Below are positions 45,482 through 55,006 of a DNA stretch of 64,000 nucleotides, piece by piece. The translations under genes were made by a program, and so were the position numbers. Within the stretch, counting starts at the first letter, position 1; every line of letters begins with the position of its first letter. Under the pieces are notes generated by a model. That model had not been told where the DNA came from and ran no database searches. It worked only from the letters and a program-made list of their open reading frames with translations. Origin of the DNA: Microbacterium halotolerans (GTDB lineage Bacteria > Actinomycetota > Actinomycetes > Actinomycetales > Microbacteriaceae); NCBI RefSeq assembly GCF_003569805.1, contig NZ_KZ984054.1:62001-126000 (forward strand), given 5' to 3'.

Positions 45482-46024
45482 ATGACCGAACGCACTCCCT
45501 CCGAGCGCGGTTTCGCCGTCGACCTCCTCTTCACCGATGGACTTCCCGACCTCGATCCCGACGCGGGCTACCGGGGCGCAGTGGCCGCCAAGGCCGCTGG
45601 CATCACCTACCGGCAGCTCGACTACTGGGCGCGCACGGAGCTCGTCGTCCCCACGATCCGCAACGCGGCGGGCTCGGGCTCGCAGCGGCTCTACGGCTTC
45701 CGCGACATCCTGGTGCTCAAGCTCGTCAAGCGTCTGCTCGACACGGGCATCTCGCTGCAGCAGATCCGCACAGCGGTCGAACAGCTGCGCGCGGCCGGCA
45801 TCCACGATCTGGCGGGAATCACGCTGATGAGCGACGGCGCGTCGGTGTACCTGTGCACGTCGAACGACGAGGTGATCGACCTCGTCAGCCGCGGGCAGGG
45901 CGTGTTCGGCATCGCCGTCGGCAAGGTGCTGCGCGAGGTCGAGTCGACGCTCGTCGAGTTCGACCCGAGCGTGCCGGATCCCGTCGACGAGCTGGCCGCC
46001 CGCCGCGCCCGCCGCACCGCCTGA
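45482..46024 (+). CDS. MerR-family regulator (Rv1830-like)
   Basis: This is a 180-residue MerR protein with HTH segment GYRGAVAAKAAGITYRQLDYWARTELVVPTIR-like sequence from about 20 to 50, followed by GSGSQRLYGFRDILVLKLVKRLLDTGIS. The C-terminal part has VYLCTSNDEVIDLVSRGQGVFGIAVGK, as in the second MerR gene of the mycobacterial garA cluster. ATG 45482 follows GAAGGGGACACA; the frame is open to 45398. In mycobacteria a bifunctional nuclease gene lies between the two MerR genes; here only 123 bases do. Confidence 0.88.
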   Translation: MTERTPSERGFAVDLLFTDGLPDLDPDAGYRGAVAAKAAGITYRQLDYWARTELVVPTIRNAAGSGSQRLYGFRDILVLKLVKRLLDTGISLQQIRTAVEQLRAAGIHDLAGITLMSDGASVYLCTSNDEVIDLVSRGQGVFGIAVGKVLREVESTLVEFDPSVPDPVDELAARRARRTA

Positions 46025-46151
46025 GCGGGCCGCGAGCACGCCCGTCGCGGCGTTCTCGTCGGTCGCCGGGCTCTCTTCGGCCCGACTCCCTCCTCGGCCT
46101 TGCGCCGCCCGCACTCGCGGCCCGCTCCGCGAGTTCTGTGCTGGCGGCGTT

Positions 46152-46200
46152 GTCGTCGGTCAGGGCGCTGTCGGCGTCCTTCCCTCCTCCGCCTTGCCAT
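46152..46200 (+). repeat. 49-base conserved 3' module, copy 2 (after merR)
   Basis: This block runs from GTCGTCGGTCAGGGC to GCCTTGCCAT and matches the modules after ftsX and aroG. It lies about 130 bases beyond the MerR stop. Confidence 0.7.
46163..46185 (+). terminator. terminator-like hairpin after merR
   Basis: GGGCGC and GCGTCC form a stem around TGTCG with one G-T pair, followed by TTCCCTCC. Both arms differ from copies 1 and 3 in a way that keeps pairing. Confidence 0.55.
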
Positions 46201-46308
46201 CGCGGCGCCTGCGCCCCAGGTGCCGTCGAGGCGCGGTGAACACGTCTCTTCACGTCTCCGCGTTCTCTTCAGCTGCTGGCTGAGGAACCGCGGGAGATGC
46301 GAAGAGCT

Positions 46309-47115
46309 CTACTTCGTGTCGCGGGGATCGGGGATTCGGCCGGAGCGCATGACGCGGTCGAGCAGCATGTCGAACTCGCCTGCGAGCTCCTGGGCGGACT
46401 CGCCCGGCCACACGTGCAGCGGCTTGGCGGCGCCCTGAGCCTGCTGTAGCGAGGTGCGCTCGGGAAGCTGCGGCTCCAGCACCAGCGGGCCGAACATGTC
46501 GCGCAGCTCCTTGATCCGGAACTGGTGCTCGATGGACTGCGGGCGCACGCGGTTGACCACGATTCCGAGCGGTTGCAGGCGGGGGGAGAGGCCGCGACGG
46601 ATCTCCTCGATGGCGCGCAGGGCACGGTCGGCGGCGGCCACGGAGAACAGGCCGGGCTCGGTGACGACGGCGACGCGGTCGCTGGCCGCCCACGATGTGC
46701 GGGTGAGGGCGTTCAGCGACGGGGCGCAGTCGATCAGCACGAGATCGTACTCGCTCTCGAGTATCGCCAGTGCCTCTTCGAGCTTCCACACATCGCGAAC
46801 ACTCGGGTGGGGGCCGTCGAAGTTGATGGCGGACGGGCTGCCGAGCAGCACGTCGATCGTACCGGGGTGGACCTTCGACCAACCGCTCGGCGCGATCGCC
46901 TGACGCACCGTCTTCTCCTTCGGCGACGTGAGCACGTCGGCGATGTTGAGCTTGCCTGCGGTGTTCACATCCATGCCGGTGGAGACGTCCGATTGCGGGT
47001 CGAGATCGCAGACCAGCGTCCGCAGGCCGCGCGCGAACGCGGCCGACGCGAGGCCGAGGGTGACGGTCGTCTTGCCGACGCCGCCCTTCAGGGAACTAAC
47101 GCTGAGTACGTGCAC
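46309..47115 (-). CDS. ParA-family ATPase
   Basis: This is a 268-residue ATPase with the deviant Walker [11 protein letters not shown] at about 8-17, Walker A' DLDPQSDVSTG and Walker B VLIDCAPS. Such proteins move chromosomes or large complexes. It is not next to parB or an origin, and the chromosomal parA is normally near rnpA/gidB, so this is more likely an orphan ParA that positions some other cargo. The GTG start has TAACGT 6 bases upstream. It is divergent from pyc. Confidence 0.9.
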   Translation of the reverse strand: MHVLSVSSLKGGVGKTTVTLGLASAAFARGLRTLVCDLDPQSDVSTGMDVNTAGKLNIADVLTSPKEKTVRQAIAPSGWSKVHPGTIDVLLGSPSAINFDGPHPSVRDVWKLEEALAILESEYDLVLIDCAPSLNALTRTSWAASDRVAVVTEPGLFSVAAADRALRAIEEIRRGLSPRLQPLGIVVNRVRPQSIEHQFRIKELRDMFGPLVLEPQLPERTSLQQAQGAAKPLHVWPGESAQELAGEFDMLLDRVMRSGRIPDPRDTK

Positions 47116-47121
47116 ACCTAC

Positions 47122-47127
47122 ACGTTA
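47122..47127 (-). promoter_or_regulatory. -10 element of the parA-like gene (leaderless type)
   Basis: On the minus strand TAACGT ends 6 bases before the GTG at 47115. Confidence 0.5.
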
Positions 47128-47230
47128 CATTCCGTTACCTGTTCGTCGTCGGAATGCGCGGCCCGCGCCGAACGCGGCGCAGACCGGCTGCCGACACCGG
47201 CCCCGAACCGTCGGCGTCGGCAGGGTGCTC

Positions 47231-47236
47231 TAGTCT
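47231..47236 (+). promoter_or_regulatory. -10 element of pyc
   Basis: TAGTCT lies 38 bases before ATG 47275. This gives a short leader with a proper ribosome site, GAGGAGG, unlike the leaderless genes around it. Confidence 0.45.
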
Positions 47237-47274
47237 GGGGGACGTTGACCTTACCGAGCTGCCTGAGGAGGCAC

Positions 47275-50200
47275 ATGTTCGAGAAGATCCTGGTAGCCAA
47301 TCGCGGAGAGATCGCGATCCGTGCGTTCCGCGCGGCCTATGAGCTCGGCGCACGAACTGTCGCGGTGTTCCCGTACGAGGACCGGAACTCGCTGCACCGG
47401 CTGAAGGCCGACGAGGCCTATCGGATCGGCGAAGAAGGCCACCCGGTGCGTGCCTACCTCGATGTCGACGAGATCATTCGCGTCGCCGTCGAATCGGGCG
47501 CAGACGCGATCTACCCCGGTTACGGCTTCCTCTCGGAGAACCCCGACCTCGCGGCGAAGGCCGCGGCGAACGGCATCACATTCATCGGGCCTGATTCGCG
47601 CGCCCTCGAGATGGCCGGGAACAAGGTCACGGCGAAGGAGCACGCGATCGCCGCGGGCGTTCCCGTGCTGCGCTCGACCGAGGCGACCGACGACATCGAC
47701 GCGCTCGTCGCGCAGGCCGAGGACATCGGCTTCCCCGTGTTCGCGAAGGCCGTCGCCGGCGGCGGCGGGCGCGGTATGCGCCGTGTCGATTCGCTCGAGG
47801 AACTGGCTCCGGCTCTCGAAGCCGCGATGCGCGAGGCGGACAGCGCATTCGGCGACCCCAGGATGTTCCTGGAGCAGGCGGTCGTGCGTCCTCGACACAT
47901 CGAGGTGCAGATCCTCGCCGACAAGCAGGGCTCAACGGTGCACCTGTTCGAGCGGGACTGCTCGGTGCAGCGCCGGCACCAGAAGGTGGTCGAGATCGCG
48001 CCGGCTCCGAACCTCGAGCAGTCGGTGCGCGAAGACCTGTACAAGCACGCCGTCGCATTCGCCGAGTCGATCGACTACCAGAACGCCGGAACCGTCGAGT
48101 TCCTGTTGGAGACTGCGGGGGAGCGCGCGGGAGAGGTCGTCTTCATCGAGATGAACCCCCGCATCCAGGTCGAGCACACAGTGACCGAAGAGGTCACCGA
48201 CGTCGACCTCGTCGGCTCGCAGATGCGCATCGCGGCCGGTGCATCGCTTCAGGACCTCGGCCTCACGCAGGACAGGATCCACCTGCACGGCGCGGCCATG
48301 CAGACGCGTATCACGACCGAGGACCCCACGCAGGGCTTCCGTCCGGACACGGGCAAGATCACGACCTATCGCTCGCCGGGCGGAAGCGGCATCCGGATCG
48401 ACGGCGGCACGACCGCCGCAGGCAGCGAGATCAGCCCGCATTTCGACTCGATGCTCGCGAAGCTCACCTGCCGCGGACGGGACTTCTCCACGGCTGTCGC
48501 CCGCGCTCGCCGTGCACTGGCGGAGTTCCGCATCCGCGGCGTCGCCACGAACATCCCCTTTCTGCAGGCCGTGCTCGAGGACGCAGATTTCATCGCAGGC
48601 GATGTCTCGACCGCCTTCATCGACGAACGGCCGGGTCTGCTGCGCGGGCGCGAGTCGAAGGACCGCGGCACGAAGCTGCTCACCTGGTTGGTCGACACGA
48701 CGGTGAACAAGCCCAACGGCGACAACCCGCTCGGCTATTCGCCCGACTCGAAGCTGCCGGCGATCGATCTGAGCAAGGCGGCGCCTGCCGGGTCGAGGCA
48801 GCGACTTCTCGAGCTCGGCCCCGCGGGGTTCGCGGCGGCGCTGCGCGAGCAGACGCCGCTCGCCGTCACCGAGACCACCTTCCGCGATGCGCATCAGTCG
48901 CTGCTGGCGACGCGCGTGCGCACCCGCGACCTCGTGGCCGTCGCGCCGCACGTCGCGCGAATGGAATCGGAGCTGCTGTCGGTCGAGGCATGGGGAGGCG
49001 CGACCTACGATGTCGCCCTGCGCTTCCTCGGCGAGGACCCGTGGCAGCGACTGGCACGCCTGCGCGAGGCCCTGCCGAACGTCGCCATTCAGATGCTGCT
49101 GCGGGGCAGGAACACGGTCGGCTACACCCCGTACCCGACCGAGGTCACCGACGCGTTCGTACGCGAAGCGGCCGACACCGGCATCGACATCTTCCGCATC
49201 TTCGACGCACTCAACGACGTCTCGCAGATGCGCCCGGCGATCGACGCGGTGCTCGCCACAGGTACGACCGTCGCCGAGGTGGCCGTCTGCTACACGGGTG
49301 ACCTGCTCAACCCGAACGAGAAGCTGTACACGCTCGACTACTACCTGGAGCTCGCGGAGCAGATCGTCGATGCGGGCGCGCACGTGCTCGCGATCAAGGA
49401 CATGGCGGGGCTGCTCCGCCCCGCGGCGGCCGCGAAGCTGGTCACGGCGTTCCGTGAGCGCTTCGACCTGCCCGTGCACGTGCACACGCACGACACCCCA
49501 GGCGGGCAGCTCGCCACCCTGCTCGCCGCCTCGGCCGCGGGGGCGGACGCGGTCGACGCCGCCAGCGCGCCGATGGCGGGAACCACGAGCCAGCCGTCGC
49601 TGTCGGCACTGGTGGCCTCGCTTGCGCACACGGAGCGCGACACCGGCCTGTCGCTCGACGCGGTCAGCGACCTCGAGCCCTATTGGCAGGCGGTCCGCCA
49701 CCTGTACGGCCCGTTCGAGTCGGGTCTCGACGGGCCCACCGGTCGCGTGTACCGTCACGAGATCCCCGGCGGCCAGCTGTCGAACCTGCGCCAGCAGGCG
49801 ATCGCGCTCGGGCTCGCGGACGACTTCGAGCTGATCGAGGACATGTACGCGGCCGCCGACCGGATCCTGGGCCGCGTGCCCAAGGTGACGCCGTCGTCGA
49901 AGGTCGTCGGCGACCTCGCACTGCAGCTCGCGGCCGTCAAGGCCGACCCCGCCGACTTCGAGAACCACCCGGAGAAGTACGACATCCCGGACTCGGTCGT
50001 CGGCTTCATGGCGGGCGAGCTCGGCGACCTGCCCGGCGGCTGGCCCGAACCGTTCCGCAGCAAGGTGCTTGCCGGTCGCAGCGTCAAGCCAGGAGTCGAA
50101 CCGCTCACAGAGGAGGACCACGAGGGCCTGAACGGCGACTCCGCAACGCGTCGCCGCACGCTGAACCAGCTGCTGTTCCCCGCTCCGACTCGCGCGTTCG

Positions 50201-50682
50201 AGCAGACCATCGCCGCCTACGGCGACGTCTCACTCCTCGACACCGCCGACTACCTCTACGGCCTCGAGCAGGGCAAGGAGCATGTCGTGGAGCTCGAGAA
50301 GGGCGTCGAGCTCTACGCGGGGCTCGAATCGATCGGTGAGGCCGATGACAAGGGCATCCGTTCGGTGATGACGACGCTGAACGGTCAGCTCCGACCGGTT
50401 TCCGTGCGAGACCGCAGCATCGACGTCGACGTGGTGCAGGCGGAGAAGGCCGACTCGTCGCAGCTCGGCCATGTCGCGGCGCCGTTCGCCGGAGTCGTGA
50501 CGCTGAAGGCGGCCGTCGGCGACACGGTGAAGGCGGGCCAACCGGTCGCGTCGATCGAAGCCATGAAGATGGAGGCGGCGATCGCCGCGCCCGCCGATGG
50601 AACGATCGAACGACTCGCGATCGCCGCCACGCAGCAGGTCGACGCGGGTGACCTTTTGGTTGTGGTCGCTCCCGCCAAGTAG
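47275..50682 (+). CDS. pyc: pyruvate carboxylase
   Basis: This is a 1135-residue biotin enzyme that makes oxaloacetate from pyruvate, the main route for refilling the citric acid cycle. In order it has a biotin carboxylase domain (MFEKILVANRGEIA at the start, the ATP-grasp glycine loop KAVAGGGGRGMR, and the metal-site segment EMNPRIQVEHTVTEE), a carboxyltransferase barrel (about 530-810, TFRDAHQSLLATRVRT), and a biotinyl domain at the end with IEAMKMEAA (biotin Lys at about 1099). Length and order are normal for the single-chain form. GAGGAGG precedes ATG 47275. Confidence 0.97.
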   Translation: MFEKILVANRGEIAIRAFRAAYELGARTVAVFPYEDRNSLHRLKADEAYRIGEEGHPVRAYLDVDEIIRVAVESGADAIYPGYGFLSENPDLAAKAAANGITFIGPDSRALEMAGNKVTAKEHAIAAGVPVLRSTEATDDIDALVAQAEDIGFPVFAKAVAGGGGRGMRRVDSLEELAPALEAAMREADSAFGDPRMFLEQAVVRPRHIEVQILADKQGSTVHLFERDCSVQRRHQKVVEIAPAPNLEQSVREDLYKHAVAFAESIDYQNAGTVEFLLETAGERAGEVVFIEMNPRIQVEHTVTEEVTDVDLVGSQMRIAAGASLQDLGLTQDRIHLHGAAMQTRITTEDPTQGFRPDTGKITTYRSPGGSGIRIDGGTTAAGSEISPHFDSMLAKLTCRGRDFSTAVARARRALAEFRIRGVATNIPFLQAVLEDADFIAGDVSTAFIDERPGLLRGRESKDRGTKLLTWLVDTTVNKPNGDNPLGYSPDSKLPAIDLSKAAPAGSRQRLLELGPAGFAAALREQTPLAVTETTFRDAHQSLLATRVRTRDLVAVAPHVARMESELLSVEAWGGATYDVALRFLGEDPWQRLARLREALPNVAIQMLLRGRNTVGYTPYPTEVTDAFVREAADTGIDIFRIFDALNDVSQMRPAIDAVLATGTTVAEVAVCYTGDLLNPNEKLYTLDYYLELAEQIVDAGAHVLAIKDMAGLLRPAAAAKLVTAFRERFDLPVHVHTHDTPGGQLATLLAASAAGADAVDAASAPMAGTTSQPSLSALVASLAHTERDTGLSLDAVSDLEPYWQAVRHLYGPFESGLDGPTGRVYRHEIPGGQLSNLRQQAIALGLADDFELIEDMYAAADRILGRVPKVTPSSKVVGDLALQLAAVKADPADFENHPEKYDIPDSVVGFMAGELGDLPGGWPEPFRSKVLAGRSVKPGVEPLTEEDHEGLNGDSATRRRTLNQLLFPAPTRAFEQTIAAYGDVSLLDTADYLYGLEQGKEHVVELEKGVELYAGLESIGEADDKGIRSVMTTLNGQLRPVSVRDRSIDVDVVQAEKADSSQLGHVAAPFAGVVTLKAAVGDTVKAGQPVASIEAMKMEAAIAAPADGTIERLAIAATQQVDAGDLLVVVAPAK

Positions 50683-50693
50683 ATTGGCTGTCT

Positions 50694-52730
50694 GTGGCAC
50701 GTCACGAGAAGCAATCCGAAGAGGAGTTCGAGGACCATGGTGTCCTCGACACTCCTGCCGCGGACACGACCGCGCTCAACGCACTGGGTCTTCCGACCGA
50801 GCAGGTGAGGATCAACCTGCCGCGCGGGTACGAGGATCTGGACGACGAGGGCGTGGTCGACGACGGCCCGGAGCCGCTGTCCGGCGGTTCGATCGTGCTC
50901 GAGCTTCCCGACCACGGCGCCGAGCATCCGGTGGGTCACGTGACTCGTCCATCCGCCGACGTCGAGCGGGACGAGTCCGTCGAGGACGAGTCGGAGTCCG
51001 ATCCCGATGAGTCGGTGGCGACGGATTCCGATCCGGATGAGTCGGACGCTGATCCGGATGAGCCGGTGGAACCGGACGCCGGTCCGGACGATTCCTCGGA
51101 GCACGACGCATCGGACCCCGGACATGCCGACGGCGGAGGCCTGCTCGGCGCCGACGCCGAGCAGGTCGTTCAGGAGTCGGGCACCGGCGACTCGGGGGAG
51201 CACCTCGCCACGGAGCCTGCCGAGACGGAATCCTCACCTGTCGCGGTCGCCGACGTCGCTGAGCCGGACGAACCGGCCGACGAGTCGGACACCGAGGCGG
51301 AGTCGCTCGATGTCGCAGAGGCGGGTGCTGACGGCGGTGCAGGCACGGCGGACATGAGTGCTTCTGACGAGGCGGATCCGAGCGCCGATGCCGATGACAG
51401 CGCGCTCGAGGCGGAGCAGAACGACGCAGGCACGACATCCGAGGACGGCGAGCAGGACGAGGCGACGCTCGGCGCATCTGACGCCGCGGGGCAGGAACCG
51501 GACCTCGCCGAGGACGAAGCACTGGAGGACGCTGGGTCGGCTCCGCTCGACGACGCCGCGCCCGCACGGGAGGTGCGCGAAGACGTCGTCGACCACACCG
51601 AGCTCGACGAGATCGCGGGCACGACGAACGAATCAGCGACCGCACCTGCGGCGACCGACGACGCCACGGAGGCGGAACCTATGGCAAGCACCGACGCACC
51701 GTCGGCATCGAACGGTCCATCGACGCGGTTCGTATCCCAGTCGGCGACGGGGCAGCGGGGCGGCTCGGGCGGCGAAAGCGCCAACCAGCTCACCAGCGAC
51801 CGCCTGATCGAGTCCTCGCGGAGGAGGGTCCAGCCCGAAGGCGCGTGGCGCGGATTCTTCTACCGTGCGACGGGCGGCCTGATCAACCTCGGCGACAGCA
51901 GGAAGGTCCGTCGGCGCAAGGAACTCACCGCGCGGATCGCCGCACCGCTGCCTGGTCGTGCCAGGTTCGTGCCCGTGCTCAGCCGCAAGGGCGGAGTCGG
52001 CAAGACGACTGTGACGACACTGCTCGGCATGGCGCTGGCCGATGGGCGAGACGACCGCGTGGTCGCCGTGGACGCGAATCCCGACAGAGGCACACTGGCA
52101 GAGCGCGTCGCGACCCGCACCAACCGCACCGTGCGCGACGTCGTGCGTCGGCACGACCGGATCCGCGGCTACGCCGACATCACCGACCTCGTCGCTCGGG
52201 ACTCGACGCGTCTCGACATCGTCGCATCCGAGACCGACCCGCACATCGCCGACGCGTTCGACGACGCCGACTACCGCACTGTGGCCGAGGTCGCCTCGCA
52301 GTACTACTCGCTGGTGCTCACCGACACCGGCACCGGCATCATCCACGCCGTGATGGGCGCGACCCTCGACATGGCCGATCAGCTGGTCGTGGTCGCCGGC
52401 CCGAGCGTCGACGAGTCCCGGCTCGCATCCGAGACGCTCACGTGGCTCGAGGCGCACGGGCATGAAGACCTCGTGCGCGGCGCTGTCGTGGTGCTGAACC
52501 AGTCGGCGCCCGGCCGCTCCCTCGTCCGACTCGACGAGCTGGAGACGCACTTCGCCTCGCGGGTGCGCGCCGTCGTCCGTCTGCCGTACGACGAGAACCT
52601 CGCAACGGGCGGTGCTGTCGCGTTCGCCGATCTGCGACCGGGCACGCGCCGTGCGGCGAGGGAGGCAGCGGCCCACGTCATCGAGGGGATGCGCTCCGCC
52701 GCGCTGCACTCCGTGGGGGATGAGGCGTGA
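50694..52730 (+). CDS. MinD/ParA-like ATPase with long acidic N-terminus
   Basis: This is a 678-residue protein. Residues 1 to about 360 are low complexity and strongly acidic (runs such as [20 protein letters not shown]) and should be disordered. A basic segment of about 50 residues follows ([14 protein letters not shown] and [13 protein letters not shown]), then a P-loop ATPase of the MinD/ParA type with [12 protein letters not shown] at about 425-436 and [16 protein letters not shown]. The join of basic linker and ATPase recalls EspI-like proteins linked to type VII secretion, but no ESX genes are in the window. It lies 11 bases after pyc and overlaps def by 4 bases. Function is unknown. 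Confidence 0.85.
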   Translation: MARHEKQSEEEFEDHGVLDTPAADTTALNALGLPTEQVRINLPRGYEDLDDEGVVDDGPEPLSGGSIVLELPDHGAEHPVGHVTRPSADVERDESVEDESESDPDESVATDSDPDESDADPDEPVEPDAGPDDSSEHDASDPGHADGGGLLGADAEQVVQESGTGDSGEHLATEPAETESSPVAVADVAEPDEPADESDTEAESLDVAEAGADGGAGTADMSASDEADPSADADDSALEAEQNDAGTTSEDGEQDEATLGASDAAGQEPDLAEDEALEDAGSAPLDDAAPAREVREDVVDHTELDEIAGTTNESATAPAATDDATEAEPMASTDAPSASNGPSTRFVSQSATGQRGGSGGESANQLTSDRLIESSRRRVQPEGAWRGFFYRATGGLINLGDSRKVRRRKELTARIAAPLPGRARFVPVLSRKGGVGKTTVTTLLGMALADGRDDRVVAVDANPDRGTLAERVATRTNRTVRDVVRRHDRIRGYADITDLVARDSTRLDIVASETDPHIADAFDDADYRTVAEVASQYYSLVLTDTGTGIIHAVMGATLDMADQLVVVAGPSVDESRLASETLTWLEAHGHEDLVRGAVVVLNQSAPGRSLVRLDELETHFASRVRAVVRLPYDENLATGGAVAFADLRPGTRRAAREAAAHVIEGMRSAALHSVGDEA

Positions 52731-53218
52731 CGGTTCGTGAGATCCGGCTGTACGGTGATCCGGTTCTGCGCATGTCGTGCGCGGAGATCACCGACATCGA
52801 CGACGGCATCCGATCGCTCGTGACCGACCTGCTCGACACCGTGAAGCTGCCGGGCAGAGCGGGCGTCGCCGCGCCGCAGATCGGCGTCGGGCTGCGCGCG
52901 TTCAGCTACAACGTCGACGACACCATCGGATACATCCTGAACCCGCGCATCGTCGAGGTGCGCGGAGAGCTCGAGCCGACGGGCGAGGGGTGCCTGTCCG
53001 TGCCCGACCTCTGGCATGACGCCATGCGCCACCCGTACGCGCGGGCCGAGGGCATCGATCTGAAAGGCGAAGAGGTCGTGCTCGAGGGAACGGGTCTGTT
53101 CGCTCAGATGCTGCAGCACGAGACCGATCATCTCGACGGAACCGTGTACCTGCAGCGACTCACCAAGGACGAGCGCCGGATCGCGATGCGCGAAGTGCGC
53201 GAGTCCTCCTGGTTCTGA
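52727..53218 (+). CDS. def: peptide deformylase
   Basis: This is a 163-residue metalloenzyme that removes the formyl group from new proteins. All three motifs are present: GVAAPQIG (motif 1), EGCLSVP (motif 2, Cys metal ligand) and QHETDHLDG (motif 3, HEXXH). The GTG start overlaps the stop of the MinD-like gene. It is not linked to fmt here. Actinobacteria often have more than one def gene, and the housekeeping copy may be elsewhere. Confidence 0.96.
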   Translation: MTVREIRLYGDPVLRMSCAEITDIDDGIRSLVTDLLDTVKLPGRAGVAAPQIGVGLRAFSYNVDDTIGYILNPRIVEVRGELEPTGEGCLSVPDLWHDAMRHPYARAEGIDLKGEEVVLEGTGLFAQMLQHETDHLDGTVYLQRLTKDERRIAMREVRESSWF

Positions 53219-53261
53219 CCTCGCGTGCCCGTGAGCACACGCTTCGCGGTGCTGCTATCAG

Positions 53262-53834
53262 TCAACTTCGCACAAGCTGAGTCGCGCTGGTGCCGTCGGC
53301 GAACTCGTGTCGGTCTGCTGCGATGAATCGGCGAGGATCGAACTCGCTGGCGAAGAGGCGGATTCCTTCGCCTGCGACGACGGGGTAGCGCTTCAGCACG
53401 ATCTCGTCGATCTCGGAAAGAAGCGAACCGGCGAGACTTCCGCCACCGCACAGCCAGATGTTCTTGTCAGATGGCTGGCGCTTGAGTCGTCGCACCAGGT
53501 CCACGGGGTCGCCGCGGTCGATGTTCACAGCCGCATCCTCAAGCTTCAGCGTGCGCGATATCACGTGCTGATGCAGGTGTGCGTACGGGCTGGTCGTGGG
53601 CACTGCGAGCGCGGGCTCAAAAGTCCGCCGTCCCATGACGACAGTGTCGAAGGCTCGGTTCTCCTTGTCGTCGATATCGAGTTGATGCCGTATGTGCGTG
53701 GGAAGAGTCTCCGGGTAATGGGCGATGATCCAGGAGATGAGTTCTTCAGTGACCGGGAAGATGTCAGTCTCCCCTTGTGGCCCAGCAATGCATCCGTCGA
53801 GCGTGACTCCGACGTAGTACACGAGCTTCCGCAT
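53262..53834 (-). CDS. dihydrofolate reductase/RibD C-terminal-like protein
   Basis: This is a 190-residue protein of the RibD C-terminal (DHFR-like) family. Segments RKLVYYVGVTLDGCIAGPQG, VVMGRRTFEPAL and IWLCGGGSLAGSLLSEIDE match, the last being the NADPH-binding glycine loop. These stand-alone proteins are reductases of unknown substrate. ATG 53834 has GGAGGG a few bases upstream on the minus strand. It is divergent from a TetR gene with an operator-like sequence between them, so it is probably the TetR target. Confidence 0.88.
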   Translation of the reverse strand: MRKLVYYVGVTLDGCIAGPQGETDIFPVTEELISWIIAHYPETLPTHIRHQLDIDDKENRAFDTVVMGRRTFEPALAVPTTSPYAHLHQHVISRTLKLEDAAVNIDRGDPVDLVRRLKRQPSDKNIWLCGGGSLAGSLLSEIDEIVLKRYPVVAGEGIRLFASEFDPRRFIAADRHEFADGTSATQLVRS

Positions 53835-53848
53835 GAGCTGCCCTCCGT

Positions 53849-53876
53849 AAGTACAATGAATGAAGTACTTTGAATG
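53849..53876. promoter_or_regulatory. TetR operator candidate
   Basis: AAGTAC (53849-53854) and GTACTT (53865-53870) form a 6-bp dyad with a 10-base centre. The same stretch also reads as a direct repeat, AGTACAATGAATG and AGTACTTTGAATG, offset by 14 bases. It is much more AT-rich than its surroundings and lies between two divergent genes. Confidence 0.55.
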
Positions 53877-53900
53877 TAGTGGAAAGCGAGGCAGGTGGCA

Positions 53901-54491
53901 ATGCGACGGAACCACGAACGACGTAGGGCGCTGAGTGACGCAGCGATCGAGGTCTTGGCGCGCGAAGGCGCGCGCGGTTTGACGTTCCGCGCCGTCGATA
54001 GTGAAGCGAGCGTGCCGACGGGGACCGCGTCGAACTACTTCGCCAACCGCGACGAGTTGTTCATGCAGATAGGTGCGCGGGTCTACGACCGGATGCTGTC
54101 AGGCGTGCCTGCGACGGCGGTCGGGCGGCAGGAGGGAGGGATGGACCGCTTCGTCGAACTGATGCAGGAACTCGTTGTGCGGGTTTCGTCCTTCCCGTCC
54201 GGGCATCTGGCCCTGATCGAGCTGCGGCTGGAAGCGATACGCAGACCGGCGCTGGGAGAAGTGCTCAGCGAGCGCATCCGGAAGGATATCGACACCAATG
54301 TCGCGAATCATGTGGCGTCAGGCCTGCCTGGTGACGAAACCTCTGTTCTGCTCCTGTACCTGTCGCTGAACTGGCTGATTCTGGAGCGCTTGACGCTGCC
54401 GCACCTGCTCGACGAGGCCGAGGTGCAGCGACTCATCGAAGCCGCCGTCTCGAGGGCGCTGCAGGTTCCACAGATCTCGTCCCACGGGTGA
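53901..54491 (+). CDS. TetR-family regulator
   Basis: This is a 196-residue regulator. The N-terminal HTH (about 5-50) reads RRRALSDAAIEVLAREGARGLTFRAVDSEASV and TGTASNYFANRDELF, the canonical TetR pattern. The helical ligand-binding domain follows. A GTG at 53895 is an alternative start two codons earlier. It is divergent from the DHFR-like gene with an AT-rich dyad in the 66-base gap, so it probably represses both. The ligand is unknown. Confidence 0.9.
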   Translation: MRRNHERRRALSDAAIEVLAREGARGLTFRAVDSEASVPTGTASNYFANRDELFMQIGARVYDRMLSGVPATAVGRQEGGMDRFVELMQELVVRVSSFPSGHLALIELRLEAIRRPALGEVLSERIRKDIDTNVANHVASGLPGDETSVLLLYLSLNWLILERLTLPHLLDEAEVQRLIEAAVSRALQVPQISSHG

Positions 54492-54500
54492 CAGTGGTGC

Positions 54501-54983
54501 TCAGTCCTCGGGAAGCGGAGCCGACCTTCGTCGAATCTGCTCCGCGCCGCCGACGGCGTCCAGGAGGCGCGACAGGGTCTCAGCCGTTGTGTGGACGCTG
54601 TCTTCCCCCGCGGCATCGATCAGAACGGCGTTGAGCTGCGCCCGCACGTGGCGGCCGTCGGCGATGAGGTCTTCGCCTCGAGCGGTCAGCGAGATCCGCC
54701 TGACTCGGTTGTCTGCCATATCGGTGCGTCGCGTGACGTAGCCGAGATGCTCGAGCTCGCGGACCTGGGCAGAAGCTCGCTGCTGTGTGACGCGCATCTG
54801 ATCTGCGAGGTCGGAGACCGTCGGGTCGCCGTTGATCAGATGCTGAAGCAGATATCCGTGGGACGCGCGCACATCCGGGTGGCCTAGTGCTCTCAGGGCG
54901 GTCAGCAGATGCCGATTCGCTGCCGCCGCGGTGAGTTGCGCAAGAGTGGCGATGTCGATCTCAGCGGGTTCCACGGATGCCAT
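54501..54983 (-). CDS. MarR-family regulator
   Basis: This is a 160-residue winged-helix protein with reader helix RVTQQRASAQVRELEHLGYV and wing TDMADNRVRRISLTARG, both standard for MarR. The N-terminal helix region contains VRASHGYLLQHL. The start has TAGGAT 6 bases upstream, with a palindrome over the -35 region. It is divergent from the SnoaL-like gene and convergent with the TetR gene, whose stop lies 9 bases away. Confidence 0.9.
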   Translation of the reverse strand: MASVEPAEIDIATLAQLTAAAANRHLLTALRALGHPDVRASHGYLLQHLINGDPTVSDLADQMRVTQQRASAQVRELEHLGYVTRRTDMADNRVRRISLTARGEDLIADGRHVRAQLNAVLIDAAGEDSVHTTAETLSRLLDAVGGAEQIRRRSAPLPED

Positions 54984-54989
54984 ACTCAG

Positions 54990-54995
54990 ATCCTA
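54990..54995 (-). promoter_or_regulatory. -10 element of the MarR gene (leaderless type)
   Basis: On the minus strand TAGGAT ends 6 bases before the ATG at 54983. The matching -35 position lies in the palindrome at 55007-55018. Confidence 0.5.
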
Positions 54996-55006
54996 GCCGA
55001 GTCGCA

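Noticed and set aside
47932..50121. 729-codon minus-strand frame inside pyc
   Set aside because: No motifs and typical antisense composition; pyc is intact.
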